Shown: in pieces, positions 36,087 through 47,289 of the stretch
Position numbering within the stretch: position 1 is the stretch's first letter
Layout of the letters: the number at the start of each line of letters is the position of its first letter
DNA from: Prostheceraeus crozeri
Taxonomy: Eukaryota; Platyhelminthes; Polycladida; Euryleptidae
DNA length: 64,000 nucleotides
Assembly: GCA_907163375.1 (NCBI GenBank)
Contig: CAJQUW010005234.1
Span: 284,501 to 348,500 of the forward strand
Direction: 5' to 3'
The notes under the pieces: model-generated
Seen by the model: the letters and a program-made list of their open reading frames with translations, nothing else
What the model was told of the DNA's origin: nothing
Database searches by the model: none
Program-made: the position numbers and the translations under genes

Positions 36087-36607
36087 CACAGAATTAGATT
36101 GTTTAGTCGTATCACTTTGCTAGAAGTGCAAACTGATTCAAACAGATGGCACATGCAGGAACTTAATAAGTGGGCAAAAAGAAATTTTTAATACCTTGCA
36201 GAGATTAGAATAATAGTCGTGCGCCGCTTGCGGATTGCTCTGAATTCCTTCAAAATGCTCCGATCGCCTCGACTCCTTCAGATTCGAACAATTCAGATCA
36301 TTGCGCAAAAGTTTTCTCGATAATGTTGGGCCCTCCGATCATTTTGAAAAAAGTTAGCAGGCGCATGAAAAAACGTTCAGAAAACTTCTTTGTAGAACTT
36401 GACATCGACTGTCTCTTTGCTGCGTGATCCGGTTGATAACAGTCACTGAAACTTTGCACAATTTGACATGTTTGATGTTGAACTGGCTGCTCATTGTTCG
36501 ATTGCTATGGTATTATGTCTGCAGATTGTGCCATTTCAATAACGTTACATGTTCCAATGCTTCCCTTCTAGTCAAACGGAAGAAGAGACGACCTGTCTAA
36601 TTCTGTG
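36087..36607 (-). mobile_element. MITE-A copy 2 (521 bp, 8-bp TSD)
   Basis: CACAGAATTAGA and TCTAATTCTGTG ends with exact duplication GAACCACC. Orientation is opposite to copy 1, to which it is very similar. Confidence 0.93.
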
Positions 36608-36615
36608 GAACCACC

Positions 36616-38622
36616 ACCATATCTAAACAGTAGTTCAATCATCAATGTCACCGAACTGAACACTTTTCTTGTTCGCACATCGTTGACATTTTACGAATTA
36701 AACCCCCATTTACTCTATTTCGTCTCAGGAATAAAAAAGCATACTTTCTGCAGCCCAAACATCTGAAAATAAACAATGTTGATGGAGATCTAGACATGAC
36801 CAAAGTCAAGAAAACGACAAGATAGTAACTCTTGCTATACATGATTGACACAACTATTCTATGAAGCTATTAAGTGCATACATTTAATTATTAATTTATT
36901 AAGTGCCGTGGCACTTTTAATGTCTGCTTTTGTAAAACACTGCTACTTCGACAGTCGACTTACTCATGAACTCCATGGATCACATCAAATGAATACATTT
37001 TGCTTGACCTCACTGGTTACTGGATGTTTCATTAGACATAAAAGCATGCCGCCAGTGTGTTATACTATTCACGCTGAGGTGAAATCGTCTTGTACTTTTA
37101 AATTCAGACAAAATAATATGACAATGCAAGCACTATAAACTGCCAATACCACTATCCGGTATATTGCGAAATCTAATTTACTGCGAGTTTGCTATGTCCC
37201 ACACATAATAAAGATAATTTCAAAGATTAAATTACGCAGACTATCGGAAAATTTTATTGATTGCTTTCGCTCACATCATTCGTAGTCTGTCACATTTTTC
37301 TTCCCTGCAATCAAAGTTTACCTTCGTCAGATCGCCGCATACTTCAGCCATGATTTAAGATTTGGTAAATATGCTAAATCGAATGCTATAATGAAGCATT
37401 CGCATGCCCGAGTTGCGTAGAGGATTTAATTTGTGCACATATTAGTGATGGAATAGGAAAGACAATAATTGTAATAAAGAGCCATGAAAATTGAAAAAGA
37501 AATCGGTATGGTATATTTTAACCGTTTCTTCACAAAGAACAAGGAAATATGAAAGCTAATTAAATAGTGATTAAATGCTAATTAATTGTAATGGTAACAT
37601 CTTCCATGGATAACATTAAAGTGATATATATAGGCCTAATGTTGATTAATACGTTTTATTGCCTCAATCACTATAGATATAAAAATAGGAAATCATCTCT
37701 AAGTTGTTTGTTCAAATAACAGAGTTTTCTATTTATGAATTTGCATTTGAATGTAGCTATAATCAGGAATTCCACAGAACTATTGAAACTTCGCAAGTTA
37801 CATCGATGGCGTTCGTTGATATTGCTCCCTGTCCAACCTGTCATACTCTGAAGTGACCCTTTTGTCAACTGTTGTTATTTATGGAACATATGTTTTGTAA
37901 ATGCATGCCAGAGCCGGCCATCTGTCGTCATTTGACCGCTGATTTTGTTTTTCATCAAATTCATGGCAGTTGATGTTCATGTTTTGTCATCAGATATTTT
38001 AATTGAGATAATAAACATGTACATGTGAGTCAACACAAAATTGTCCGTTGAAATGTGACGATGCAACGTGGAAGAGGTGACAGATAACTTGAAAGTTATG
38101 CTTTGAAATCTTGAAATTATTTGATCAAAAACCAACGTCTCTAATGCTTGTAGTTTGAGCGATGGCACACGAAGAATAAATGTTTTTCCTTATGGACACA
38201 TTTATTTTCACATCAGCTGGCAATTCAAATCCAAGATGCTTTTCATATTTTTACATCACGAACTGGGTTGATAAATTGGTTCAATGATGATAAATGCAGT
38301 TTTGGAACAAATAAATTTTTGAAAAGTCAATCACAAATTGGACGACTTCTTTTATTTCTAGGTCCCTGAAAAACGTAGAATTCTAAACGTAGTAGATTTC
38401 TAAAATGCTGAATTATGACAAAACATTTCCCCATTTCTAATCGTAGATGCAAACTGATAATGCTCAATAGAATAAAAGTGAAACATTTGTTATAGTAATT
38501 CCATATTTATTGTAATGAAACAACAGAAAAAAAGTACGTGCGTTATGTGCAACAGCAACTGCTGCACTCAAAAAGGACCTCAGTCATCAGTTGAGCGCCA
38601 TCCTTCACCGAGATTTCGAACT
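36616..38622. other. No recognisable gene
   Basis: Short AT-rich frames only; no repeats or motifs identified. Confidence 0.45.
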
Positions 38623-38660
38623 ATTAAGCTCAGTATCTCTCAGGATATACTGAGCTTAAT
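38623..38660. other. Perfect 14-bp hairpin
   Basis: ATTAAGCTCAGTAT, a 10-base loop, then ATACTGAGCTTAAT. It lies 40 bases before a hAT insertion. Function unknown. Confidence 0.8.
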
Positions 38661-39102
38661 GGGTCGAAAAAAAGTAAAAACGAATTATACGTGTATAAAC
38701 CAGGGATGCGGAGTCCTATCATTTTGATAGGACTCCGACTCCGAGGTTTGATAGGACTCCGGCTTTTGATAGGACTCCGACTCCGGGTGGAAAATATATA
38801 TAGCCTAGTTTTCTTAAAATAACTGGAAGCCTACATTATGGATCATTGTAGGAAAGGAAAAGGAAGCGTATATTTTGAATAAATGAAAATCGTTAAATAC
38901 GAATACAATTGCAAAAATCACAATTTAAAATGCACATAATTTTGGCATCAGTGGCGTAACATAAAGAAAATAATGCTACCATCAATTGCAAGTGGAGTGA
39001 GCAACATCCTCAGGCAAAAAAAATCAAATAATCTCTTGACAATCAACATGTTATGTAATATACATGTACATGTAGAGCTTGCAAAATAAGAGCACATGAA
39101 CG

Positions 39103-40200
39103 TTAGCTATTCATCAAGTTACATGTCCAGGGGAAAAATGAATGCAGGCGACGAGAAGTGTGTGCACCTGGCTGTTGAAAAAGTCCAGATCTCGGTAAAC
39201 GAGGAGGCACAAAGTCGTGAAGAGGGTGTTCATCAACAGACTCACACTTAAGCAGAAAAGAACAGGCTCTAGCTTTCCTCAAACTAGAAACTGTCGGAAA
39301 ATTGGCACAGTCACAGTGTCGTCTGCATACAATACGGTGTGCACGTCTCTGAAACTTTTCTATCTTGTTCTCAATTCCTAGAGGCAGCCATGCAAAAGGG
39401 GGTGCTGCATACAGTAGCAAAGACAATATAATCGATTGATACACAGTAATCAGTTGTTCATGTGGTAACAGTGACCGCAAAACCCTGAGAACATAAGACG
39501 TTGAGAACAAATTCGAAGAACTACAGAAAAATGATTCCCCCAAGTCAACTTTGAATTCCAAGTCACGCCCAAGATCTTCAACTGATTGACAAGCTGGATG
39601 TCTGGACATGTAGATCGGATACACACTCCGTCGGATAACCATTTGCTTTGTCTTGGAGAGATTGAGAGACATGTCGTTTGCATTGATCCATTCCAGAACT
39701 TTCGAAATTGCATTACTAGGCAAACTCTCCTTATAGATCGGTTCAATCAGAGTAATGTCATCGGCGTACATGACAATAGTTGCTCCACAATCCAACAGCG
39801 ACAGATGTGCCATAAAAACTGAAAATAACACGGGGCCCAACACAGAACCTTGTGGAACACCGGAGATAGTCTTGACCGTAGGCCTATAAACGCCTTTCAC
39901 TCTAAGCCGCTGCCTCCTATTGTCGAGATAACTTTTCAACCAAGCTATAAGACCACTGCTCACACTGGCATCACACAATCGATTCAGTACAATGTCATGC
40001 CTCGTCATATCAAAGGCCTTTCTCAAATCAATGCAAGTCACCGCTACAGCCGAAACGCTGGCACAGTCCAAATGTTCAGTAATAGCGTCATAAATTCTCA
40101 CAAGAGCAGTGTCCGTAGAACCGTGTTTGAGAAAAGCATATTGTGAGGAACCATACAGTGGTAGCAACTGCTCATAAATGGATTGAAGCACCAAACGCTC
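39103..40200 (-). pseudogene. LINE ORF2, part 3: reverse transcriptase
   Basis: Open frame with YEQLLPLYGSSQYAFLKHGST, VAVTCIDLRKAFDMTRHDIV (motif A, Asp), SGVPQGSVLGPVLFSVFM, the catalytic VMYADDITLI, NDMSLNLSKTKQMVI, and a long C-terminal domain ending in RRLHSFFPWTCNLMN. Together these mark the CR1/L2/jockey superfamily. The domain copies LINE RNA at the nicked target. It is separated from the preceding piece by a one-base loss near 40200 (KLL then LSVWCF instead of the expected ER-LVLQSIYE). The plus-strand frames here are shadows. Confidence 0.92.
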
Positions 40201-41375
40201 AAAAGCTTACTAACAACAGGCGTTAGTGAAATTGGACGAAAGTCAGACAATGTTGGGGCACGTTTTTTTGGAAGCGGGACAACGTCGGCTAGTTTCCAGC
40301 ATGATGGAAATACACAATCCTGGATCGACCTTTGAAAAATTTGGAACAGCGGATAGCACAAAAACTCAGCGCCTTCACGAAGGAGCTGGTTTGGAATACC
40401 ATCGCAACCAATAGACTTTCCAGATTTGAGTCTGACAAGTGCATCCTTGACGTCGTTTTCATTGAAATCAATAGTCCAATGCTGGTGACATGGCACATCA
40501 TGAACAGAAATGCTGGCATCAACTGAGTTATTGAAACTGCTGCTGAACTCAACCTGTAAATTTAGCAAAAAGTCATTGACTCCACCATGCTCCTTTATCA
40601 ACTCATCAAAACTGGTCGAATGTTTTTTACCTCGAAACTCATTTACCACTTTCCAGGTATTCTTAACTGATTTTGTATTTCTTTGAACCCACATACTCTT
40701 TGCTTTGGCTATCTCTTCTTGAACTTTCCTTTTATAATGTTCAAACAGCACCCACTGTCGCGTTCGATAGGCATGCCACCTCATATTGATAAGTTGCTTG
40801 AGTACTGGGGTAACCCAAGGCTTGTCATTACACGTAAATGTAACAAAAGAGGATGGAACAAATGTCATAGCACTGTATACACATGAGTAAAACTCTTCGC
40901 ACATTTGATCAGCTGAGTCGGCTTTTGCAATAGTAGAGAAATCGGCATTTGATAACTCAGACAGAAACATATTCATGTTTGATCTTCGAAAATCCCACAC
41001 TTTGACAATCGACTTGTATGTGGTGTCACATTTTTTGCCGTAAAGGAACTCTGTATTATGATCAGAAGAAGACATAGGTGGACCAACACATGCATCATCA
41101 CGATACAAATCTGCAAAATCGACATTTAACCACATCTGATCCAAGTAGGCATCATTGCGTGTCGGAGACTTAACACAATTACACAAGGAGAATTGCTCAA
41201 CAAAAAATGAATTGTCAAATCTATTAAAGTCGCCACAAATAAGGATATTTGACTCAGGAAAATTCAAAAGTTCTGAATCTAGCATGTCAACGAAAAAGTC
41301 TTTGATTTGCTCATATTCAATTGCTTTCAAATTCGGTGGTATGTATACACAGGCAATACACATGAATGTAGCCAT
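40200..41375 (-). pseudogene. LINE ORF2, part 2: endonuclease C-terminus and RT fingers
   Basis: Begins in the APE-type endonuclease: IACVYIPPN, SNILICGDFNRFD (the GDFN motif), LDQMWLN, and PPMSSSDHNTEF (the catalytic SDH). A linker follows, then RT fingers: IDFNENDVKDALVRLKSGKS, IGCDGIPNQLLRE, WKLADVVPLPKKR and SDFRPISLTPVVSK. The catalytic endonuclease residues look present. It joins part 1 across a frame change near 41390-41405. Confidence 0.92.
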
Positions 41376-41402
41376 TAATGGAGGTACAAGAAAAACTCAT
41401 GT

Positions 41403-41654
41403 CTATGTACATACAGTACAAACACCACCTCCGATACGTCCAATCCTGTCAGTACGATAAAAGTTATAGCCACCTTGTATCAAAAAATCACTTTCAACAT
41501 TACAATTCAGCCATGACTCAGTAATAAACACAATGCGTGGTTTCATGGAAGAAATCAAAACAGACAACTCATCAATCTTTGGGAGAATTGAGCGTGCATT
41601 ACATAACATCAATGTTAGGGCACTTCCTTCAAACTTCTTTGTAAAATCATTCAC
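41403..41654 (-). pseudogene. LINE ORF2, part 1: endonuclease N-terminus
   Basis: LTLMLCNARSILPKIDELSV then RIVFITESWLN (the catalytic Glu in TES/TETWL) and FYRTDRIGRIGGGV (the R..R.GGGV motif) are hallmarks of the APE endonuclease of non-LTR elements. The frame starts over the ORF1 stop (GTGA overlap), and the first ATG is inside (LTLM). A shift after GGGVC breaks it from the rest. Confidence 0.9.
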
Positions 41655-42394
41655 GGAAAATTTTGAATACTCGGATTAACATCGCAGCGCCTCATGACTC
41701 TGCCTCTGTAAATTACCACATCTTCCCCACTGTCTTTACGATCTTTGAACTCCTTTCTCATTCGCGCATGTTGTTCCATTTGAAATTTGCTTCGATCTGA
41801 ATTAATGTAAACATGTCTATAATCCACAGTTCCTCTCAATTTCCTCGAATTTCGTAAAGTGGACTTTTTTACATCAAGGTCAGACAAAGTCACGCGTAAA
41901 AGCCGAGGCTGATCAGGTTTCGGCTTTCCGATACGACTTGAATTCTTGATGACGTCACTATTCGTAGACGAATGGAGGACAGCCGCAACCTTAGCAAACT
42001 CCCTGTGGTCGTGTTCCTTTCTTTCGTCAACAGATCCATCAACTTCAGGGATGCCAGACACAATAACATTATTCATGCGCTGCAACTGCTGTTCCATCTC
42101 CTCAGATATGAAAATAGAAGTCCTTGTGCCAACATCATCTAAGACCTCCTTCAAAACTCGAATCTCCTGATTGTGAGATGCAACTGTTGCTGTAATGTCA
42201 CACATTTTCAATTCTATACCCTCAACGCGAGATCGAACTCCCTCGAGGACAGCAGATATCTTGTTCATCTCCAATTTGAATGTGTTGATCAGCTCTAGCT
42301 TGCAGGAATTTATAAGTCGCTCAACATCCGACAAGGAGGCACCTACAAAGTTCTTTGAACGTGTATTTCTTGCAGGCGTGTGATCTTTCGACAT
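41651..42394 (-). CDS. LINE ORF1 protein, intact
   Basis: 247 codons from ATG. Residues ~20-100 look like a coiled coil (LINTFKLEMNKISAVLEGV and following heptads). Residues ~105-235 form the RRM-like nucleic-acid chaperone domain common to LINE ORF1s: MNNVIVSGIPEVDG, SSRIGKPKPDQPRLLRVTLS, VYINSDRSKFQ, and RKEFKDRKDSGEDVVIYRGR. Such proteins coat the LINE RNA and help strand exchange at the target. The stop overlaps the start of the ORF2 frame. There are no breaks, in contrast to ORF2. Plus-strand frames over this interval are shadows. Confidence 0.88.
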   Translation of the reverse strand: MSKDHTPARNTRSKNFVGASLSDVERLINSCKLELINTFKLEMNKISAVLEGVRSRVEGIELKMCDITATVASHNQEIRVLKEVLDDVGTRTSIFISEEMEQQLQRMNNVIVSGIPEVDGSVDERKEHDHREFAKVAAVLHSSTNSDVIKNSSRIGKPKPDQPRLLRVTLSDLDVKKSTLRNSRKLRGTVDYRHVYINSDRSKFQMEQHARMRKEFKDRKDSGEDVVIYRGRVMRRCDVNPSIQNFP

Positions 42395-42409
42395 GTAAAA
42401 AAAAACAGC

Positions 42410-42490
42410 AACCAGGAATCGAACACACGAAAACCAGGAAGTCGGCGGGATAGTCGGTGACCCACACCAACAAGCTATTATACCAGACGA
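42410..42490 (-). promoter_or_regulatory. Pol III box-like sequence just upstream of LINE ORF1
   Basis: On the minus strand TGGTATAATAGCTTGTTGG (A-box-like) is followed ~60 bases later by a B-box core GTTCGATTCC, then about 20 bases of mostly T before the ORF1 ATG. This could be a tRNA-derived remnant or SINE end fused to the LINE leader. Function is unproven. Confidence 0.35.
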
Positions 42491-43438
42491 GCGACTGAGA
42501 TCGTTCAGAAGTTGATGATCAGCGAAAACAGAAGACTGTCACAGAACAGGGCCGCACGTGGAAATGCCGATCACGTTGAACTGCGCATGCGCAGACGGTC
42601 ACAAACTCACTCAAGATGCTTGAGCAGCTATAACTTCAGATCAAGATCACCGATGAAGTTGCGAACAGCACATATCGATTCAGTACACGACGACGAAGAC
42701 GATGATATAAGATTACAACACGAATGATAGCACAGAACGACGAAAAACCAAAGAATTCCAAATGCTGCAAGACGAAGCACTGAACACAACCGTCGCGATC
42801 AGCACGGTTCTTGGTTAGGCTTGCCTTAACCTATCTTTAGTGATCATTGCTGTATCAATTCATCAATCATTTTCGACGAAAGTTTATCAAATGTCGCTTT
42901 AAGTTGGATGCATACGACTCGGCTCTCCCATCCTGTTGATGTGTGCTTCACACGGTCTTTCTCCAGTCTCTACCAGGCAAGAAATCCCTATCCTTCTCAA
43001 AAAGGTATGAGTACACTTCTGATTTTGATATGCGCTTTAGAGGAGCAATCACACACGTTTAACGTGAGGGTAAAAAGTAATGTTCTTAAACAAAGTAGTA
43101 TTTCATTTTTTGTCTCCGATGTGACCTTTGGTGCGTAGGTGTGATCGAGGCTAGGAAGGCTTGTCTTCTCTACTAGATCACCGAGTGAAAAGACAATCTT
43201 TTTTTACTATCACGGTTCATTTCATCAACTATTACAAGTCTTGCATGCAGCAGCGTCTCTGTAGTTTTGTTTGACGGAGAAAGCAAATATCAAGACAGTG
43301 ACAGCTCTGCACGAGGATAAATAATATGTCTGTATTATATTTCGGGTCTAGTTATAGGCCGGAGTCTGGAGTCTGGACTCCGACTCCAGCAAAAATGATA
43401 GGACTCCGGAACTCCGACTCCGCATCCCTGGTATAAAC

Positions 43439-44134
43439 AACGACTATAACGCATTCACAAAAGGACCTTAATACTCTGAAAGAAACAATAAAGAGCAAAT
43501 TCAGCGAAACAAAGCGGAAAGAGATTAAGATGGGAGTCACAAAGATCTTCACCACCTAAATTGGCCCCATATGTAGAAGCGCTGCCACGCTGTAGGGCCT
43601 AAGCGTAGACTCAGTCTTGCGTGAATGCCTCTGTCTATCCCATCACGTGAGGACACAGTTTGAAGGAATAGGCGAGAGCCAATTCTTTCGAAAATTCTTG
43701 CCCCAAGTGCCGTAAACGGAAACTGCCAATGACTCACGGTGCCACCATAGTTCAAAGCACTTCGAGTAGTTCTGGTCTCCCTTCCTGTCCTCAGCCAAAT
43801 CAGTGAAACATTTGAAAAATGCGTTGCGGTATATTCATTTCAAAAACATGGCATTGTGATGCGAATATTTCAGAAAGCCAAGGAACAAATAAAAAAAACA
43901 GATTCAAAAAAATAAGAACGTGATGAGAAAACAGAATACCTCTGTCAATTACAAATAGAATTTCAGATACATTTTAAATCAAATCCACTTAATGTCACTG
44001 CACAATACCCTTCCATCAAATTCATGGATCAGCATTTTTTTCACCAACAAGATGTCAACAAAAAAGTAAAGGCATGACTGAATTTTTAGGTCTGATTTCT
44101 TGAAAGCTTTCTTAAATCTATTTAAAGCTCTGAG
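43439..44134. other. Unassigned stretch with a slightly GC-rich block
   Basis: At 43549-43755 the minus strand encodes NYGGTVSHWQFPFTALGARIFERI and on, in DNA richer in GC than its neighbours. It may be a transposon coding remnant, but I cannot name it. Confidence 0.3.
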
Positions 44135-44204
44135 AGCCTCTACAAAATGAGTAAAATCGCCAAAATTAAGTCAAAAGATGAAATTTATTCATTTTGTAGA
44201 GGCT
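44135..44204 (+). other. 70-base hairpin, pre-miRNA-like
   Basis: AGCCTCTACAAAATGAGTAA pairs with ATTCATTTTGTAGAGGCT across a ~25-base loop: 16 perfect pairs, a G-U pair, then further pairs. Size and shape suit a microRNA precursor or a tiny MITE; expression is unknown. Confidence 0.4.
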
Positions 44205-44469
44205 GTCAGACATCAAATACTATTTCATGTGACTCACTTCAGCTTTTGCATCGAAGTTCTGAACTCAATCATGTTTCAAAATTCATGGCATTCTGATAAA
44301 TAGTTTATTTTCTGCAAAAGAAAATGTACGAAAATTACCAAGTGTTTCACAATCCATAAATATTTCTTGAATTCTACCATTGGATTCCAATGGGAATCCT
44401 TTAACCTCACCTATAATCGAAAGCGACTGGCTGTGACACTTAAGAATTTGATTTTTGTATTCAGCGTTT

Positions 44470-44890
44470 CAAGATCTACAAATCCATGCTATTAAGCCTT
44501 TTGTGCGCGAATTTAGGAAGAAAGTGTCGATAGCTCCCGTCCTAAAATAGCGAAGAAGTTCTTTTATGACTTTCTTGTCAATGAACGTGATGCTAAGTTG
44601 GCGCTGTACATGTATTATGTCGCTGGAAAATTCATCGATATCGGAGTGAGCCAAGCGCATCTCCACGGTGTGCAGACGTCGTTCAGCCTGGAGCACAAGA
44701 CCTTCTCTGAATTGATGAAGGCAATATACAATGATGCGTTCTTCTCCTTTTGCTTTCCCATCAACTGACGAGCTGCAAAAGTCGATTCAGAAGTATCATA
44801 ACCCTTCTCAAAGCCACACTGGTTGTGACTGAGTTGGACGGTGTCACATAAGCGTCGGTCAGTTTGCGCACACAAAATTGCCATTACACG
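44470..44890 (-). pseudogene. RTE-like LINE reverse transcriptase fragment
   Basis: The minus frame reads RRLCDTVQLSHNQCGFEKGY, TSESTFAARQLMGKQKEKNA, then SLYIAFINSEKVL. It aligns with the RT fingers and motif A of RTE/BovB-type LINEs ('Q.GF.pg.sT.dAif..RqL.EK...k...Lyiafid.EKAfD'). The motif A aspartate region is altered, and the sequence shifts frame soon after. The YADD region is not found. It is an old fragment from a different LINE clade than the 39-42 kb element. Confidence 0.7.
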
Positions 44891-45524
44891 AATGATTTAT
44901 TGACTGGCAGCTTTTTAATTGAAAAGTGCAATTGAGAGACCGAATTGTGTGCATATGTCCTACATAGAAATCGCAGTGCTATTGAAGGGTTTGATTGCAT
45001 TTTGTGTGGGTAGCAATTACATAATCGCTGACTGTTTTGAAAAACATCAAAATAGTCAAATCCCATACCATTCGACTTCTATCGGAGAAATGCATAAATG
45101 CACAACTTCCGTGGAGAACTTTGATTGATTGAAATTGCATTGCAATAACTTATAATCGTTCAGCTTTGATGAAATCTACATTAATTACCTGATACAACAA
45201 AGTTTCATTGCATTCATTAATGTATCAACATGTACAGCACATTTCAAATATATACTCTACATGTATTTCACTGGAAACGTAGGCAGCACAGCGCATTTAT
45301 TGCCCAGTCTTAAAACATGGCAATCAAGATCAATGCACAAAGATGCTTTATACAAATGCTTATTTGCGAAAAAAAGAAATTCCTCATAAAAGTAAGACCA
45401 CCTCATTACGTCGAAATTTTCAACCTTATTCAGCCAACCACTCTGAATCCAACTCCAAGTTAAACGCAAATATGAACTGATCATGTCCCCTTTGACGCCT
45501 TTGACGCACAAAATATATCAAAAC

Positions 45525-46286
45525 CATAGAAATAAATTGTTTATCTGAAGTTGACTAGAATAGAAATTGACTCAAGGTCGCGGCACGGCCGGAGGAACTA
45601 AGTTGGGGCGTGGATCACCAATGAAAGGCTTACCCAATGACATAGTCGTTGACAAGTGTATCTAACAGAATTAGACAGGACGTCTCTTTTTCTGCTTGAC
45701 GAGAAAGGATGCATTGGAACATGTAATGCCTATGAAATGGCACAATCTACTGACATAATACCATAGAAATCGAACAATAAGCATCCAGTTCAACATTAAA
45801 AGCGCCATATTGTTCGAAGTTTCAGTGACTGTTATCAACCGGATCACACAGCAAAGATACACAGTCAATCTCAAGTTCTGCAGAGAAGTTTGTGAAAATT
45901 TTTTCATGCGCCTGCTAACCTTTTCAATACTGATCGGAGGGCCCAACATTATCGAGAAAACGTTTGCGCAATGATCTGAATTGTTCGAATCTGAAGGAAT
46001 TGTGAGGATCGGAGCATTTTGAAAGAATTCACAGCAATCCGTAAGCGATGCACGACCATTTTTCCTATCTGTGCAAGGTGTTCAAAATTTCTTTCTGCCC
46101 ACTTAGGTAGTTCCTGCATGTGCCATCGTTTTGAATCAGTTTGCACTTCTAGCAAAGTAATACGCGTAGGCAATCTAATTCTGTGAGTGCATCTAAGTGA
46201 GAATGCGTGTGATCTTTGTGCCACTATCGTGTATAGCACAAAGCTTAACTTCCATTCTAGAAGTTTTATTGTTATCAATTTCAATG
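45525..46286 (-). mobile_element. 256-bp MITE (MITE-C) copy 1, split by MITE-A
   Basis: The ends CATAGAAATAAATTG and the complement of CATTGAAATTGATAACAATA match two complete 256-bp copies near 58.5 and 59.4 kb, in opposite orientation. Flanking octamers ATCAAAAC and GACTAAAC resemble each other. The element is cut in two by MITE-A copy 3. It has diverged more than the other two copies, consistent with being older. Confidence 0.85.
45664..46185 (-). mobile_element. MITE-A copy 3 (522 bp)
   Basis: ACAGAATTAGAC at one end and CAATCTAATTCTGTG at the other. The target duplication GTGTATCT/GTGCATCT can be checked against the uninterrupted 256-bp MITE copies, where the site occurs once. Confidence 0.9.
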
Positions 46287-46299
46287 GACTAAACCATTC

Positions 46300-47289
46300 C
46301 TGAGAGAGTCCACTCCTGGTCTGCTATGATTAGAACTGAATGATCATGTAGTGATCTATAAACGATTGATTGATTGAACGTTGAGTTGCTTTGCATCGTT
46401 CGTGGAAGTCACTTGTGCCTAATTGCCGTGCATCTTTTATTTTGCATTTTATCTTTCTGACTAATAAATGTAACAGAGAAAACAAGATGAATTTAAGAAT
46501 CTCCTTGTGTTACTGTCCTCCTTGTGTAATCGGTCTTTCATAATGGAATACTAGTATTTCAATCTGCGAAGGAAGAATGAATGAATCTTTTGGTTTTCGT
46601 TCAAACAGGCATAGTGCAATGCATACTAGAGTGCTTTTACTTCACATGGTCAAAGAGCGCAAACCCAAGAAGTAGCAGAAAAACCTCAGAGTACATGGGT
46701 GACAATCCTTTCAGACAAGAAAATGTGTCATTATGCATGCATCATTATTTACAATTATAACATGAGTTGAAGCTGGTGCTCGTGGTCCCTCGCTATTCTC
46801 TTTGAATGAATGCATCGGAAGGAGACAAATGCCAGAAAGGTGGAGATGATTCTAAATGTAGATAATAGCGATCACCTACTTATTAACGATTAAATTGTCT
46901 GTACAGAGAAATATGCGGCCACCATTTCATGTTCAGTAATAGACTGGGATGATCATTGTGTATAATTATTGTCCTGCCGTGAGTGCGCGATGTACACTTT
47001 TACTAGGCTTAATATCAGAATTCATTACATAATTTCCTTTTTTAGTCTATTGCGAAATGAACAATACATGTGCGCCATTCTGCACACCGATCATTCAAGC
47101 AATCGAGAGTTGAATAAAGTTTACCTTTCCAAAACCGTCCATTCCATAACTAGACCACAACTGTTGTATCCTTATCTCGCACAATCCAGACATCTGACCC
47201 TATATCGAGTGTCGTGCAGCGTAATTGATATCTTTCGTATGCTTTCCTTGTTACATAACTGTGTTGTTTTTGTTGCTTATCTTGTTTGA
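46300..47289. other. No recognisable gene
   Basis: A 106-codon frame at 46969-47289 has no known similarity or splice context and is probably chance. Confidence 0.4.

Larger units (their letters stand above)
39103..42394 (-). mobile_element. CR1/L2-type LINE, nearly full length
   Basis: Two-gene non-LTR retrotransposon on the minus strand: ORF1, then endonuclease plus RT. Both coding regions are full-length apart from two frameshifts in ORF2. The 5' leader probably runs on toward ~42.9 kb and the 3' end toward ~39.06 kb, but I cannot place either boundary exactly. It landed inside the hAT element, so it is younger than it. Confidence 0.9.
38701..43430. mobile_element. hAT element (CAGGGATGCGGAGTC ends) interrupted by a LINE
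   Basis: The ends CAGGGATGCGGAGTCC and GACTCCGCATCCCTG are inverted and flanked by the exact 8-bp duplication GTATAAAC, so both ends come from one insertion 4.73 kb apart. Subterminal GGACTCCGACTCCG words recur at both ends (38710-38790; 43360-43420). The middle is occupied by a LINE on the minus strand. The residual hAT sequence, about 0.3 kb on the left and up to 0.5 kb on the right, encodes nothing recognisable, so the host was a small non-autonomous hAT. Confidence 0.9.
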
